Below, piece after piece: positions 12,018-23,129 of a stretch of DNA of 64,000 nucleotides; position 1 is the first letter of the stretch, and every line of letters starts with the position of its first letter. Source of the stretch: Epiperipatus broadwayi (lineage: Eukaryota > Onychophora > Udeonychophora > Euonychophora > Peripatidae); assembly GCA_028023455.1 (NCBI GenBank), contig JAQFVV010000023.1, positions 2,101,501 to 2,165,500 of the forward strand, written 5' to 3'. The translations under genes and the position numbers were made by a program. Below the pieces are notes generated by a model. It was not told where the DNA came from. It did not search any database and was given only the letters and a program-made list of their open reading frames with translations.

Positions 12018-13850
12018 AATGGAGAATGAAAATAAAAAGGATGAAGAGCAGAAGGAAATATTGAAAGCAAATACTTCTGAAACTAGTTGTGAAGATGATA
12101 GCCTAAAAATTTCCGATATGTACAATGTCCATCCAGATAGTAATTCATACAATCAAATAAAGCATAAAGACATTAATAAAGAAATAAAAATGCATGAGAA
12201 TACTGCAACATCATCATAATTAGATGTGATGCAGATGTTTAGCATATTATTAAAACAGATGGAAAATAATCAAAAAGATAATCAAAAGCAAATGAACCAA
12301 ACTATTGAAAATAATCAAAAAGTTAATCAAAAGCAAATGGAGCAAATAAACCAAACTATAGAAAATAATCAAAAAAATAATCAAAAGCAAATGGTGAAAT
12401 AAACCAAAGTATAGAAAATAAAAAAATTATCAAAAGGAAATGGAGCAAATAAATCAAACTATAGAAGATAATCAAAAACATATGGAATATAACCAAAAGC
12501 TGATGGAATCAAGGTTTGAACATAACCAAAAACAATTGGAATTGAGATTGATGGAGCAAATAAACTGAACTATAAAAGATAAAAATGGATGGAACATACT
12601 CAAAAACAAATGAAATTGGAATTAGAAATATTAGACCAAAAATATGAGGACAATTCTTATGCAACAAATGAACAGATTGAGCAAATAACATGAACTATAA
12701 GAGAAAACCACATTTATACAAAAGATAAATAAAAGAATAGAGAACAAAATTTTAAAAAATAAGCATCTTGAAGAAACTCAGCACATTATGGCAACAAAAT
12801 TCCAGGAGTTCAAAACTGGGATGAACAAATCTCAAGAAATTCAAAATACACAAATAGAGCAAATGATGCTCCACCATTTAAATCAGCAAAAGATAGAAGT
12901 GGATGCTATGTTAAAATTATATAATCAAGTAATGCAAGACAACCTAGATACATAAATCATAAAATTTATAGTTGACATGATGGGAGATCTAAACATTATT
13001 TAAGAAAGGAACTAAATAAGGTTGTGCGTATCATTGCCTTATTATTGATATCATTTTAAATAAACATGAAGAATTAAAACAACTTTATATGGCTAACCAA
13101 CAAATAACTATCAACTAAACATCTTAAAATGAATATATATCATCCAACTTGAACAATACTTCTATCTCCTAGCTAGTAAGAATAAAGACTTTTAAAGGGT
13201 TGCCTTATGAAAACCCACTTGCTTATTTAAATGTATTTACTTACTGAACTATTTACATTCCATACTTTAACTAATAAAGAAAAAAAATCATCATTGCTAC
13301 AAATTATTTAAGTGGTGCAGCCAAAGACTGGTGAAAAAAGGTACCATCAGCCTGATACTTATAATGAATATGAAGAAGCAATTCTATTAAGATTTTGGAA
13401 TGAGGAACGGCAAGATAATATGCTGCAATGGGTATCTCAAAATCAATACAAGCCAACCATAGGAGAAAGCCTATCTCAATTTTATTTTAAGATAAATGGC
13501 AAAATTAAGATCTCTTATAGCTTTTCTCCTGTCACAAAGCTGCATTATTTGTATCATAAGACAATTTACCAACCAATATTGAGCACAACATACCAATAAT
13601 TGGTTATTTATAAAAAGAATAACAGATTTATTAGAGGCCATAGACCTAGAAGTGCATCATCTAGGTAAAAAGAACTGTTTTGAGACACAATGTACAAGTA
13701 CTTATGCTATGAATTTTACTCAACCTGACCAGAGCAGATTTTGTCGAACACCTGGATATACCTTTTATACACCACCTAGGAAAAGAGTCACAAGAAACTC
13801 TCTGATAAATAATAGACCTGCTTTCCAGTCACCATAAAAAAAAGCCTCCA
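12018..13850 (+). pseudogene. gag relic of LTR element 2
   Basis: Begins MENENKKDEEQKEIL at 12018 and then runs through many frame breaks. The first kilobase encodes Asn/Gln/Lys-rich coiled-coil repeats (about 12241-12475). Around 13290-13590 a capsid-like segment reads LSGAAKDWWK, then YEEAILLRFWNEER, parallel to the W-W patch and following helix of the element 1 gag. A basic C-terminal tail (RKRVTRNSLINNR) follows at about 13770-13815. No zinc knuckle, protease or polymerase is seen. The function inferred is particle formation; the copy is dead. Confidence 0.55.
12241..12475 (+). repeat. ~54-bp (18-codon) coiled-coil repeats in gag
   Basis: The phrase AACCAAACTAT recurs at about 12295, 12349, 12402 and 12451 (spacings 54, 53, 49). 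The encoded unit is NQTIENNQK...NQKQMEQI. Spacings of 53 and 49 show that later units have frameshifts. Confidence 0.75.
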
Positions 13851-13977
13851 GATAAAATGTAATATCAAGCTACAGCTGAACAATCTTATATTGACCAATG
13901 GCTGCATAAATAGCTTATAAAATTGCTCAATGAATATCCAAAAAGAACTTTTAATAAATACAATCTTTTTTTTTTTT

Positions 13978-14104
13978 TGTTTAAACCACTAAACATCACA
14001 TGATCACATATAAGTTATATTAATGTGCAATTTATGGAGAGTTTTGCCTCTGTGTGTTATTTTTTTTATTATTGTTTTTTGTTTCCAAGTTCGAGAATTT
14101 GAAA
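13978..14104. repeat. Fragment of the dispersed hammerhead-repeat family
   Basis: CCACTAAACATCACATGATC near 13985 recurs almost exactly at 63976-63995 and, inverted, near 22008-22025. Only this edge of the family is present here. Confidence 0.45.
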
Positions 14105-14801
14105 TGAACAATTTATTATTCATTTCAATAAAAAAAAAAAAAAAAAGAATTTTTTCTCTAAGCAAAGTAATATGCAAATTTTTTTTTTTAAAAGAATAAT
14201 TGAAATGAGATACAAGAGAAACTAAGTTTTGGATATAAGAATCAGTTGTTTTTTTTTCTCTCTAGACCAGATTGGAATACTATTTCATTCAAATCCCAGA
14301 ATTTCACCATGTTTTGAAAATAAAAAGGAGAGTCACTACTAACAGTTTTCCTGAAGTTTTGTGATGATGGTGTTCTAGTTGTATTTTTATATTGCACTAC
14401 TTCCATCATCTAATATGTGGACTACTTCCATCATCTAATATGTGTATTGAATATCTTTAGAAAAATTTAACTTTCTTTAAATATTCCAAGTACATTCAAC
14501 TGTTAATAATAGCATTTCAAACAGGTTAGGATGTGCACAACATTTCGAGAGGTATCATTCTTCCCTCTTCTTAAAGTGTTGCTAGCCTGACCAGTGACAA
14601 TACTAGCATGGGATTCAAACCTGACTTCTTAGATTCTTGAGTATTGAATTTTAAGGTAATGTTCTAACCAACTGAGCCATCCTGCCAAAGGCAACAGTCT
14701 AGTAATTTCATATACTTATCTATGAGGTTTCTCCTAATTTCTCCACTTTTTCCTTAAGAGCAAAGTTCATTAATGGTTTCCATACATTATGTATTGTCAC
14801 A

Positions 14802-15080
14802 CTAGATTGGCTTATGGGATTTTTTTGCCATAGTTATATGAGCAGCTTCTTTAAATTTTCTTCTTTGTACCTTTTCTTCTCTATCCAATATTTTTGTATT
14901 TTCCCAATTGAACATATGTTCATTGGCACATACATGTTCTGCTACATTAAACACATCTGTTTCCTCTCTTCTAATCATCAGTTTGTGTTCTTGCAAGCGC
15001 TTTTCAATGAGATGACTTGTCTCACCAAATTCTTCCACATTCACATGGTATTTCATAGATGCAGTTTTTCTTTTCATCAT
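14802..15080 (-). pseudogene. GIY-YIG endonuclease fragment, inverted arm of the Penelope-like element
   Basis: A 92-residue minus-strand reading frame starting MMKRKTASMKYHVNVEEFGE and continuing to KRLQEHKLMIRREE. It parallels the plus-strand copy at 15465-15833 but is rearranged or frameshifted over the first strands, so the GIY/YIG motif itself is lost (VEEFGETSHL replaces TYIGEIGRPI). It covers only the middle of the endonuclease and stops at the inversion junction. No function is expected. Confidence 0.7.
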
Positions 15081-15088
15081 TTTAACTT

Positions 15089-15833
15089 TAGGCTTTGTAG
15101 ATACAGGAAAATACCTAGCCTATACATTCAACCACACCAGAAACACAAAACATGGAGTTATACTATTACTATGGAAAAGGGCAAAAGAAGTTTGTTCAGA
15201 AACCAGAGATTTGGAAAAAGAAAAAATCTATATAAAACAAACTCTTATGAAAAATAGTTATCCATCAGCTATTATTAAGAAAACAAATAGACAACAGAAG
15301 GAACCATCAAGCGAAAAGACGATTATTGATACTGTAGTGTACCCATACATTCCAAAAATAGCAGACAAATTAAAGAAAATCTGCAATCAGTATAACATCA
15401 GAACAGCTTTCCAGAGCCATACCACCCTAAGAAGAATTCTAACATCTACAAGCCTAAACTTGAAATGATGAAAAGAAAAAACTGCATCTATGAAATACCA
15501 TGTAAATGTGGAAGAACATATATTGGTGAGATCGGTCGTCCCATTGAAAAGCGCTTGCAAGAACACAAACTGATGATTAGAAGAGAGAAAACATATGTGT
15601 CTAAGGTATCAAAACATGTATATCCCAATAAACATATGTTCAATTGGGAAAATGCAAAAATATTGGATAGAGAAGAAAAGATACAAAAAAGAAAAATTAA
15701 AAAAGCTGCTCATTTGACAATGGCAAAAAATCCCATAAGCCAACCTAGTGTGACTATACTTAATGTATGGAAACCACTAATCAACTTTGCTCTTATGAAT
15801 AAGTGGAGAAATCAGGAGGAACCTCATAGATAA
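15089..15833 (+). pseudogene. Penelope-like reverse transcriptase C-terminus and GIY-YIG endonuclease
   Basis: Reads GFVDTGKYLAYTFNHTRNTK, the conserved segment after the Penelope RT catalytic core, then a thumb/linker (YPYIPKIADKLKKICNQYNI) up to a stop at about 15468. It resumes with MMKRKNCIYEIPCKCGRTYI, which contains the GIY-YIG strand pair (IYEI...TYIG), the Arg of GRPIEKRLQEH and a downstream Glu/Asn-rich part. Penelope-like elements use this endonuclease for target-primed integration. The RT catalytic palm is absent (5' truncation) and one stop interrupts the linker. ORF end at 15833, followed by a tRNA-like sequence. Confidence 0.8.
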
Positions 15834-15865
15834 GTATATGAAATGACTCGGACTGTTGCCTTTGG

Positions 15866-15950
15866 CAGGATGGCTCAGTTGGTTAGAGCATTACCTTAAA
15901 ATTCAATACACAAAAATCTAAGGACCCAAGTTTGAATCCCATGCTAGTAC
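15866..15950 (+). promoter_or_regulatory. tRNA-like sequence in the Penelope-like element
   Basis: TGGCTCAGTTGGTTAGAGC fits a Pol III A box and AAGTTTGAATCCC a degenerate B box; together they look like a tRNA with an expanded anticodon arm. It begins just after the endonuclease ORF. The same sequence occurs inverted at ~14610-14690, in both arms at 41.6-41.8 kb, and decayed at ~38350-38430. Whether it drives transcription is inferred only. Confidence 0.55.
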
Positions 15951-17224
15951 TGTCACTGGTCAGGCCAGCAACAATTGAAGAAGAGGGGAGAATAATACCT
16001 CCCAAAACATAAACATTGTGCATATACTAACCCGTTTGATGTGCTATTACTAACAGTTGAATGTATTTGGAATATTTAAATAAAGTTAAAAAATTTTAGA
16101 CATTCAATATGCATATTAGATGATGGAATTGGTCCAATATAAAAATACAACTACTAACAGTTATCTAGATTTAATCTGGAACACTTTTCAATCACATTTT
16201 GAATAACTCTGGCTGAAATGAAAAATTAGAGTTATTTAAAAGACAAACAAAAAGAAATAACAAAACTATATTAAATATCACTGTAAAAAGATTATTAATA
16301 TTTGTCAGAAAAGAAGTAAATGATAATTATTTTGTTTTGGTGAGTCTTCTTTAAAGAATGATTTGTACTTTATTTTAAATAATTTGGATTTGTTAGCAAG
16401 GCTTATTATTGGGGTATTATTTTAAAAGAAACTGTCAATTAAAAAAGAAATGAATTGGTTATAACTTCTCTTTACTTGTTAAAATTATTTTTTTAAAAAA
16501 AAAAAAACAATTATTATATATCACATATGTATGTTAAGCTTTTGAATTTTATATAAGTTATTAATAAGAGGAAAGGCAAAAAGAAAATAATAGTATTCAG
16601 GTAAATGCAATGCACACATAAATTATCTAAGTCTCAAATAACCGAAATTAACGATGTGATTATTTTCATTAGTCTCATTCATTTACAGTTAAACTGATAT
16701 TTGACTACTGAAAATTGGATTTTATGTAGATGGATTTATATATGCACATTGTTTGTTCAATGTTTAATAGTTTATACATGTTCGTATCCATATGGGAGAA
16801 TACATTCCTATCAGTTTAATGAGTTAGGGGTTGATCTCAGAATGGGTCATCCCTGTAAAATTTGTAGTTATACTAAATTGGGTTTAGGACAAAAGGCCAC
16901 TCCTTATAATTATTGTATAGAAGGTTTATTCAGTTAGAGTTAGACTTAAATGGCCATCCTTTTATAGTTATTATTATATAAGCTGTTATGTTGAGAAAAA
17001 GAATTTAAAAAAGACTATTCCTTATAATTATTGTAATAAAAATAGTGTTGATGTCTATCCCATATAGAACATATGTATGTGTAAGTACTAGGATACATGT
17101 GAATCAAAGAAATGTTATATTTATGAATTCATACATGCATAGAATTATATTTAAATTTATTGAAGACAGGGTTTAAGGTATGGCAAATGTGACATTATCT
17201 ATGAATATATAAATGCAAATTTTA

Positions 17225-17281
17225 AACACTTTTTAGCATAAACCTTTTATTGTACATATATTGTTTCTGCTAAAAAGTGTT
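17225..17281. repeat. 14-bp perfect inverted repeat, 29-nt loop
   Basis: AACACTTTTTAGCA and TGCTAAAAAGTGTT. It lies inside a short segment specific to the right LTR of element 2, so it may be a tiny insertion. Confidence 0.7.
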
Positions 17282-17574
17282 CAAAGTCAAAGGATTTTAT
17301 TAAAGAAATAAATTATTGTTATATGATTTGTTAATTTTATTAAAGAAATAAATTGTATATCAATTAATAAGTACACTTGTAAATAAATTATTATTGCATG
17401 ATTTGTTACTTTGTTTATGTAAGATTGCTTGGTCTATCATCATTCATTGGGAATAACTTATGCTTTCCATAATTTAAGCTTGGCATGAGGTTGTGTAATG
17501 GTTACATTGTTATATTGAATAAAACATTGTTTTAAATATACATGTGTTATTTTATTTCCTGATGCTTAAAGCCA

Positions 17575-18779
17575 GGTGACATCTGTGAAATTTATGTAAA
17601 TAAATGATTCCGTATAAGAATAAGTCACATTGTATCATATCAAAATAAATAGAGAAAACTGACCATTACAGTACATACATATATATGTTTGACCTAATAT
17701 TTCTGGTCTCTTAAGGATTTAAATATCAAGCTGTATGTACATATACATTATATATTCTGTATTTATATATATTTTAGTTATTTTAACAAGATCTATGTCT
17801 TATCAAATATGTAAAGCTGATAATATAAATCTGATTATAGAAAAATTAAACCCAATAACATTGGTAGGATAATTCACAATCATTTAAATGAATTTACAAA
17901 TAACATCCATCTTTTCTTATATCAATGCCAATTCATTTGTAAGATAAAAAATGACAATTTTTTATGACCTCCATTTTGTTTTATAGTAATAAATGAAGCA
18001 TTGACGTTTGAAAAGGCTTGAACTTTTTATTATCATTACGTATTTGATAAACTATAAATTACAAGCTTAAATAAAATGACTAGTATTTATCTGTATTAAT
18101 AGTTGAAAGTGTAAGCTAATTTGATTAATATAAAAATAAAAATCGACATTATTGAAAAGTTTTGATCTTTTTGATTGTTAGTGCTTAATTTATTACAGTA
18201 TAGGAAAACTTGAAGTAAGTAAAAGTGGTCATTTTTTTTAAAATCTGACAAGGTGGGTGTTTATATGAACTCAAAATAAAAACTCACACAAGTACAATTA
18301 AATATTTATTAATGCTTATATAAAACATCTTTTACATGTATGCCTAATATGTTGGCTAAATATAGCATCCAGTTGCTATCCAACTATTGAATTGAGGGGC
18401 TTAGACACCCTTCTGGGTTTGCTTAACCCTTCCAGGTGCACCTTGACAGCTTGCCTCGTGTTTAGGTATGGTGACATTTCCAGCTGCTTGCATCATCAGC
18501 TCTGATAGTTATTTGTTGACTTTACCTGCAGTTGGACTGCTTATTTTTGGCCAGATCCCCTTCCTTTAGAGGAGTAATCGGATTCACTCAGCATCATCAC
18601 CTTCTGGTCAGTTTTTGCCATTAGCTATATTTTATCTGTTTGTATATTCATTGATCTAGTGATGAATGCTGAATCTGATCAAGATGAGATTGAATCTGGA
18701 CAAGTCCATTACTTGATGATAAGTTGAACCATAACAATGTTATTTTTAAGTTCATTTAAATGATTATTTGGAGTATGGC
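17575..18779. other. Intron; includes an unidentified GC-richer block
   Basis: 17575-18380 is AT-rich with nothing recognised. About 18390-18760 is clearly GC-richer and looks like an old repeat; in antisense one frame gives a short run (LMMQAAGNVTIPKHEAS) without further support. Confidence 0.4.
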
Positions 18780-19429
18780 TTGTGAATTATCACAGTAACA
18801 TTTTTGGACTAGGTTGTAGTTTGTGTGTGTGTGTGTGTACTTATATTTGTGATTCCCTAACTCTATATAAATTTTTAATGCAACATATTCAATCATTAAA
18901 GTTATCAAATGAAAATGAAATAACTCATTCATTTTCCAAGATCTTATACAAATCCTTGAACTAGACAGTGTATTATAGTTTGTTTATAAGATTATTAAAA
19001 TGAGTTGCAGCAATTAACTCCGTTTTTTTAAATTAAATTATAAACCAATTTGAGAGATGCAGCATGGAACATCTTGGTTGATTTAAATTTTATGCTTACT
19101 AGTATTATTGTCTGGTTTAAGCATGTATATATGGTCTTGAAAAATGAGTGAAAGTGATTTCATTTTTATTCAATGTGTTTAATAGCTTTAATATTGGAAG
19201 ATGTTTCATTAAAAATTTGAGCAATGCATTGGAGCTAGAAAATTTTAATTATACTTTATATATATATTTAGAAAAATATGCACTCTTCTCAAATAAAAAT
19301 TACCAAGCCTTTCAACATTTTAAACTTTTGTATAAAGCTGATTTTATTTGCTTATTTGAATGTATGAAAAATGAAATAATAATTATTAAATATAATGCTT
19401 TTTATATATGTTTTTATTTATTTTATCAG

Positions 19430-19510
19430 GATGATAAACAGAATTTAATTCAGATACTTGCTAAGCAAAATATGAATTGCAAATCAAAGCTAGAACTCCA
19501 GCAAAAAGAG
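19430..19510 (+). CDS. HAUS5: HAUS5, internal exon (window exon 2)
   Basis: Acceptor TTTTATCAG ending at 19429 and donor GTAAGTAA at 19511. The 81-nt exon is exactly 27 codons (phase 0 at both ends) and encodes DDKQNLIQILAKQNMNCKSK then LELQQKE. It joins in frame to the exons at 9199 and 34709. In human HAUS5 the comparable segment is the coiled-coil turn that reads LLIKGNSASK, as I recall it. A short exon in a ~25-kb stretch of intron; the frame and both strong splice sites support it. Confidence 0.68.
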
Positions 19511-20765
19511 GTAAGTAAATATTTAGATGTCTGATTTTTGTTTTAATAAGCTGATATTTTAAAGCAAATTCATTAATATAAATACTTTATTTCTTATAAA
19601 GGCAACTTTTTTTTCTAATAAAATAAGCACTTATTGGTATTACAGTATTACAAAGAATGAAAAGTTGTATTAAGACTTTTATTTGTAAATTTTCATAGTA
19701 TGCATGACAATTAACTAGTAATTAATTTGATTTTCAATTATGTATTAATTAGGAGCTTTTTAGAAAGTAGCGTACTATAGGTGACTTAGGGATAGAAATA
19801 ATTTTGTTTGGATGTTGAAACAACTTTGGATAAAATTTTGTTATTAGACAAATATTGATTATTCTGCGCAATGCTTAAGGAGATTAAATAAGGATGAATT
19901 CTCCATAGAGTCTTAATATTTTAAGCATTGTTAATTGTAAGCATTTCAGATGGTCATCTGTATTGATAAATCTCAGGTTACATTTTATTAAAGTGGATAG
20001 TACAGTAAATACCAAAAACCTTTTAGAAGAATCTGGAATTGTTATAAATAATACTTATCTTTTATGTTTATGATCAGAATTAAAATGTGCATATTTTTTG
20101 TTTTTTAAGGTAACTGAACATTTTCTCAGAAAGCTTAGAATTTATTAGTAAAATTGACTTATAGATAACTCAGTTAGCATTCCCGTATTGAATGGTAATA
20201 GATATCTAATTGTTTTAGCTCTGGAGAATAAAGAATATTCAAGAAAATCTCGAGTTATTAGATGAATGTCATTGATGTTTCTTTGCTGGTGAAGGAATTC
20301 CATATACCCTTAAGCCTGTTACTTTTTTAAAAAAATTAAGAGAGTGAACAGACAAAAGGTGAATCATTTATGATGATGATGGAAGAAAAGTGTTTAGACA
20401 CAGATTGTCTGTACATCTTCTCTAATACTCTTCCAAATAAATATTCTGCAGGAAGCAAAAACATTTTTAATGCAGCCAAATGAACTGTAACATCTATATT
20501 TGTTTGGGATATTATATAAATATAGATCTTAAAGAATCTTTTCTATCAAGATCAGTATATATTGAATGCTCGGATTTGCTTAATCAAGAATACATTATTT
20601 ACAGTATGCCCCAATGAAAAGATGGCTAATGACTGATTCTCTCTCAAACTGGTTCCAATACAATTTCTGAATATCCACCATAAAAATTTAATGGGTTAGT
20701 GTTCTGGATCAAATTACAACACGAAGTGTGATAATATACTTTGTACCTTAACGCAAGATGAAACA

Positions 20766-20929
20766 ATGCTTAAATTTTGTTTTAAATTGGCAAAATTGCT
20801 ACTGAAACATTTGAAATGATTCAAATTGTATGTGACAGTAATGCATTGAGTTGCAGGAATGTTTTCAAGTGGTTTGCAAAATTTCATGATGATAGGGAGA
20901 TCATTAAAGACAGTCCAAAAAAAGTATAA
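20766..20929 (+). pseudogene. mariner transposase N-terminal fragment
   Basis: MLKFCFKLAK is followed, after one frameshift near 20796, by ATETFEMIQIVCDSNALSCR, NVFKWFAKFHDDREIIKDSP and a stop. This is the paired helix-turn-helix DNA-binding region at the start of mariner-family transposases (consensus like F-x-K-L-G-K-T-A-x-E-T-x-x-M...F-x-W-x-x-F-x-x-G-R). The catalytic DDD domain is missing. About 55 residues of a usual ~345 remain, so this is a dead remnant. Confidence 0.7.
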
Positions 20930-21889
20930 AACATATTGTTACATTTTATATTGCAATTCACAACCAGACGTGTTAGGATTTTTAAAAAAAATTTGGGGGT
21001 GAATAGCCAAACTGTTTCACTGTGTAACACATGGATTAATTTAGAGATGGCACTGCAGGCAGCTTGGAAAAAGGACCAATCTCCTATTCACTGAGACACA
21101 CTGACGTAAGCTGTTGTTACAGAACTGCGAGACTCACATTTTTAGATAATGTTAGATGTATTTTTGTTTTTTTAATTAAAAAGCTTTATTGCATACGTTT
21201 TTTTTTAAAAAAAACAGTCATTGTAGGATAGATTTCTGCACAAATTTGAATTCTGTAACTGAGCTAAAACACTTGATTGTCACTTGTTGGTAGTTTGTTA
21301 TTGCTTCTACTCGTTTGATACAGTTTTCCTAACATCTCACTTTTAGAACTACTTTACAAATCTTAATGAACTTCATATCAGAATGATATATATTTTAAAA
21401 AACAACCAAAACATATTATAACTAGAAGTATTTACAGGGTTTCTTTTTTTTAAAATCTTATTTAAATTATATGATCTTTTGATCACTCAGCTAAAATGTA
21501 ATCCAATAGTCATTTGTACCAGAAGATATTATGTGATCTTTAATCCAGGAGCCTTTAACTTTTAAGTTTGCTACTGCACTGTTGCATTAAACTACATTGG
21601 ACAAAATAGTTGTATGATTAATTGCTCAATAATTATGTGACATTTGAGCATTCTAGTGGCAGGTGGAAGTAATTTTCACTGGATTTTTATTTATGTTCCT
21701 TACTCAGTTGCTGAAAGCATTAGTTCTGAATCTGCAATCAATCCCTGAGCTAAAACACATAGGATTATGTCTTAAAGCTTTATATCATTCTCATTAAACA
21801 ATTTAAATTTATGGTCTTTAATTTTTTTACTACATTAAGTTATTTATAATATATCTAAACTATGTAATCACTTTAAGGTCCATGTACTG

Positions 21890-22030
21890 TCGTGATTTAA
21901 AACAGGCAAAACTCTCTATACGTATTGCCAATCAGTGCAAGCCAGAGTAATCAATGGATGCCAGAAGGCTTTAATAACAGTTATAAGCAAGCATAAGAAA
22001 TAGTGATCATGTGATGTTCATTGTCATGAT
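21890..22030. repeat. Fragment of the dispersed repeat also at 63.57 kb
   Basis: GCAAAACTCTCTATACG, then ATGGATGCCAGAAGGCTT, parallels 63578-63643. It then passes into ATAGTGATCATGTGATGTT, the inverse of 63976-64000. The hammerhead-like core found at 63.7 kb is absent here. Confidence 0.6.
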
Positions 22031-22249
22031 GTGATACATTCAGGTATTATTTTAGTTCAGACCTAAAAAACCTAATCTTTAACTTGAGCTTCTATTAATA
22101 ATATATTTAACTAACATTTTCATCTTCTTCCTTAAGAAGTGTGATATATTGATCAAAAGATATTTGAACTTGTCAAGAATTCCAAGCCTATCTTAGAATA
22201 TGAATTTTGGTCAATCTAGATAATTTCACCTATGATGAAAAATTATTTA

Positions 22250-22809
22250 AGTTATCTTCATTGTTTGCAGATAAAGCCAGATAACAGTAGTTAGTTTATT
22301 TTTAAAAAACTAAGACAATTTAAATTTAATAAAACAATTTTAAAATAAGTAAAAGGGAATTAAACATTACTCTGTAATCTCTAAAATCCATTTATATAAT
22401 CTGTGACTGTATGAATTTATTTATTTATGATGCACAATAATTTAATATTGTCTGCATAACTGTGTTACCATTAACTATGGTTTCTCACACACACAGATAT
22501 TATACATCTTGTATCTGCAACGATTCCATAGTAATGATTTTTTAGCCATCCTCTGATGAAAACTACATGTATATTTACTATATCAGCTCATCACTGAGTA
22601 GACCATTGCAGGTTTTTATACCAGTCCTTCCTGCATAAGCTAATTTCCATATTTATCCTTTAATAGTGTTTAATGATATTCAACGATTTGTAAATTTTTC
22701 TAGAGTGAATATAATAATGAAGGGTGAAAATTATACATGTACTGTATGTACATAATTACAAAATTTTAATAGTTTATTTACATTTTAAATATATATTTGC
22801 ACAAACAGT
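22250..22809 (-). repeat. 3' LTR of element 4
   Basis: Read on the minus strand it begins TGTTTGTGC right after the polypurine tract. It matches 26265-26456 plus 27312-27565 of the other LTR. It keeps the empty site ATTATACATCTT (about 22499-22510) that was duplicated by the hammerhead insertion in the other copy. The outer boundary near 22250 is approximate. Confidence 0.65.
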
Positions 22810-22810
22810 C

Positions 22811-22829
22811 CTCTCCTCTCTTCACTTCA
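22811..22829 (-). other. Polypurine tract of element 4
   Basis: CCTCTCCTCTCTTCACTTC on the + strand, purine-only apart from a single T on the minus strand, adjacent to the LTR start. Confidence 0.55.
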
Positions 22830-23129
22830 GAAATAATTCTGTAAAATTACAAAAAATAATCTTGTTATCTTTTAAGTCTCTGACAATCTTGAACAGGTCT
22901 TGAAGATGGAGTTGATCCTTCTTCATCACAATAAATTGTTATTTCTTGATCTGGCTATTTTGCTGATGATAGATCCTCTACTAGTTCTACTGTTTGATCA
23001 TTTGATTGAATATTTCTTTCAGTGAGATTTGATTCCTGTCTGGTTATCAAGGGGCAATTCCTCATTTTGTGTAGCATGAGTTATCAGCACACACTTCATT
23101 ATAAAATTTTTTTTTTTTACTGGCTAGTT

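Larger units (their letters stand above)
14348..16149. mobile_element. Penelope-like retroelement, palindromic copy
   Basis: Flanked by the 13-bp duplication ACTACTAACAGTT (14335-14347 and 16150-16162), present once in the other LTR. The left arm (14348 to ~15080) is the reverse complement of ~15468-16149; about 390 bp between them is single-copy and encodes the end of the reverse transcriptase. Both arms carry GIY-YIG endonuclease coding sequence, a tRNA-like box and a hammerhead-like core. Partly inverted, 5'-truncated copies are a known hallmark of Penelope-like elements. Confidence 0.85.
9398..17574 (+). mobile_element. LTR retrotransposon 2, gag-only, with nested insertions
   Basis: Direct repeats 9398-11035 and 14105-17574 (the second interrupted by 1.8 kb) both begin TGAACAAT and both end AAAGCCA. 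The left repeat is followed after two bases by TGGCGCCC, a tRNA-Lys-type primer binding site. The interior holds a LINE 3' end and a gag relic but no pol. The layout, long LTRs and primer site match element 1, so the two belong to related non-autonomous families. No matching target duplication was found (ATTAAA on the left, GGTGA on the right). Confidence 0.75.
14105..17574 (+). repeat. Right LTR of element 2, split by a Penelope-like insertion
   Basis: Homologous to the left LTR in two blocks, 14105-14347 and 16150-17574. It ends CTTAAAGCCA like the left copy, after which similarity stops. A 14-bp perfect inverted repeat at 17225-17281 lies in a segment absent from the left LTR. Confidence 0.75.
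9362..19429 (+). other. HAUS5: HAUS5 intron between window exons 1 and 2
   Basis: A 10-kb phase-0 intron. Nearly all of 9398-17574 is LTR element 2 with its nested insertions; the rest is AT-rich. Confidence 0.65.

Noticed and set aside
14814-15257. 147-codon plus-strand ORF
   Set aside because: Mostly antisense of the inverted GIY-YIG arm; only its end overlaps the real plus-strand frame.
18472-18498. Hammerhead-like strings (CTGATGA ... GAAATGTC) on the minus strand
   Set aside because: Stem I does not pair, stem II is not closed properly and stem III has no room; kept only as a note.
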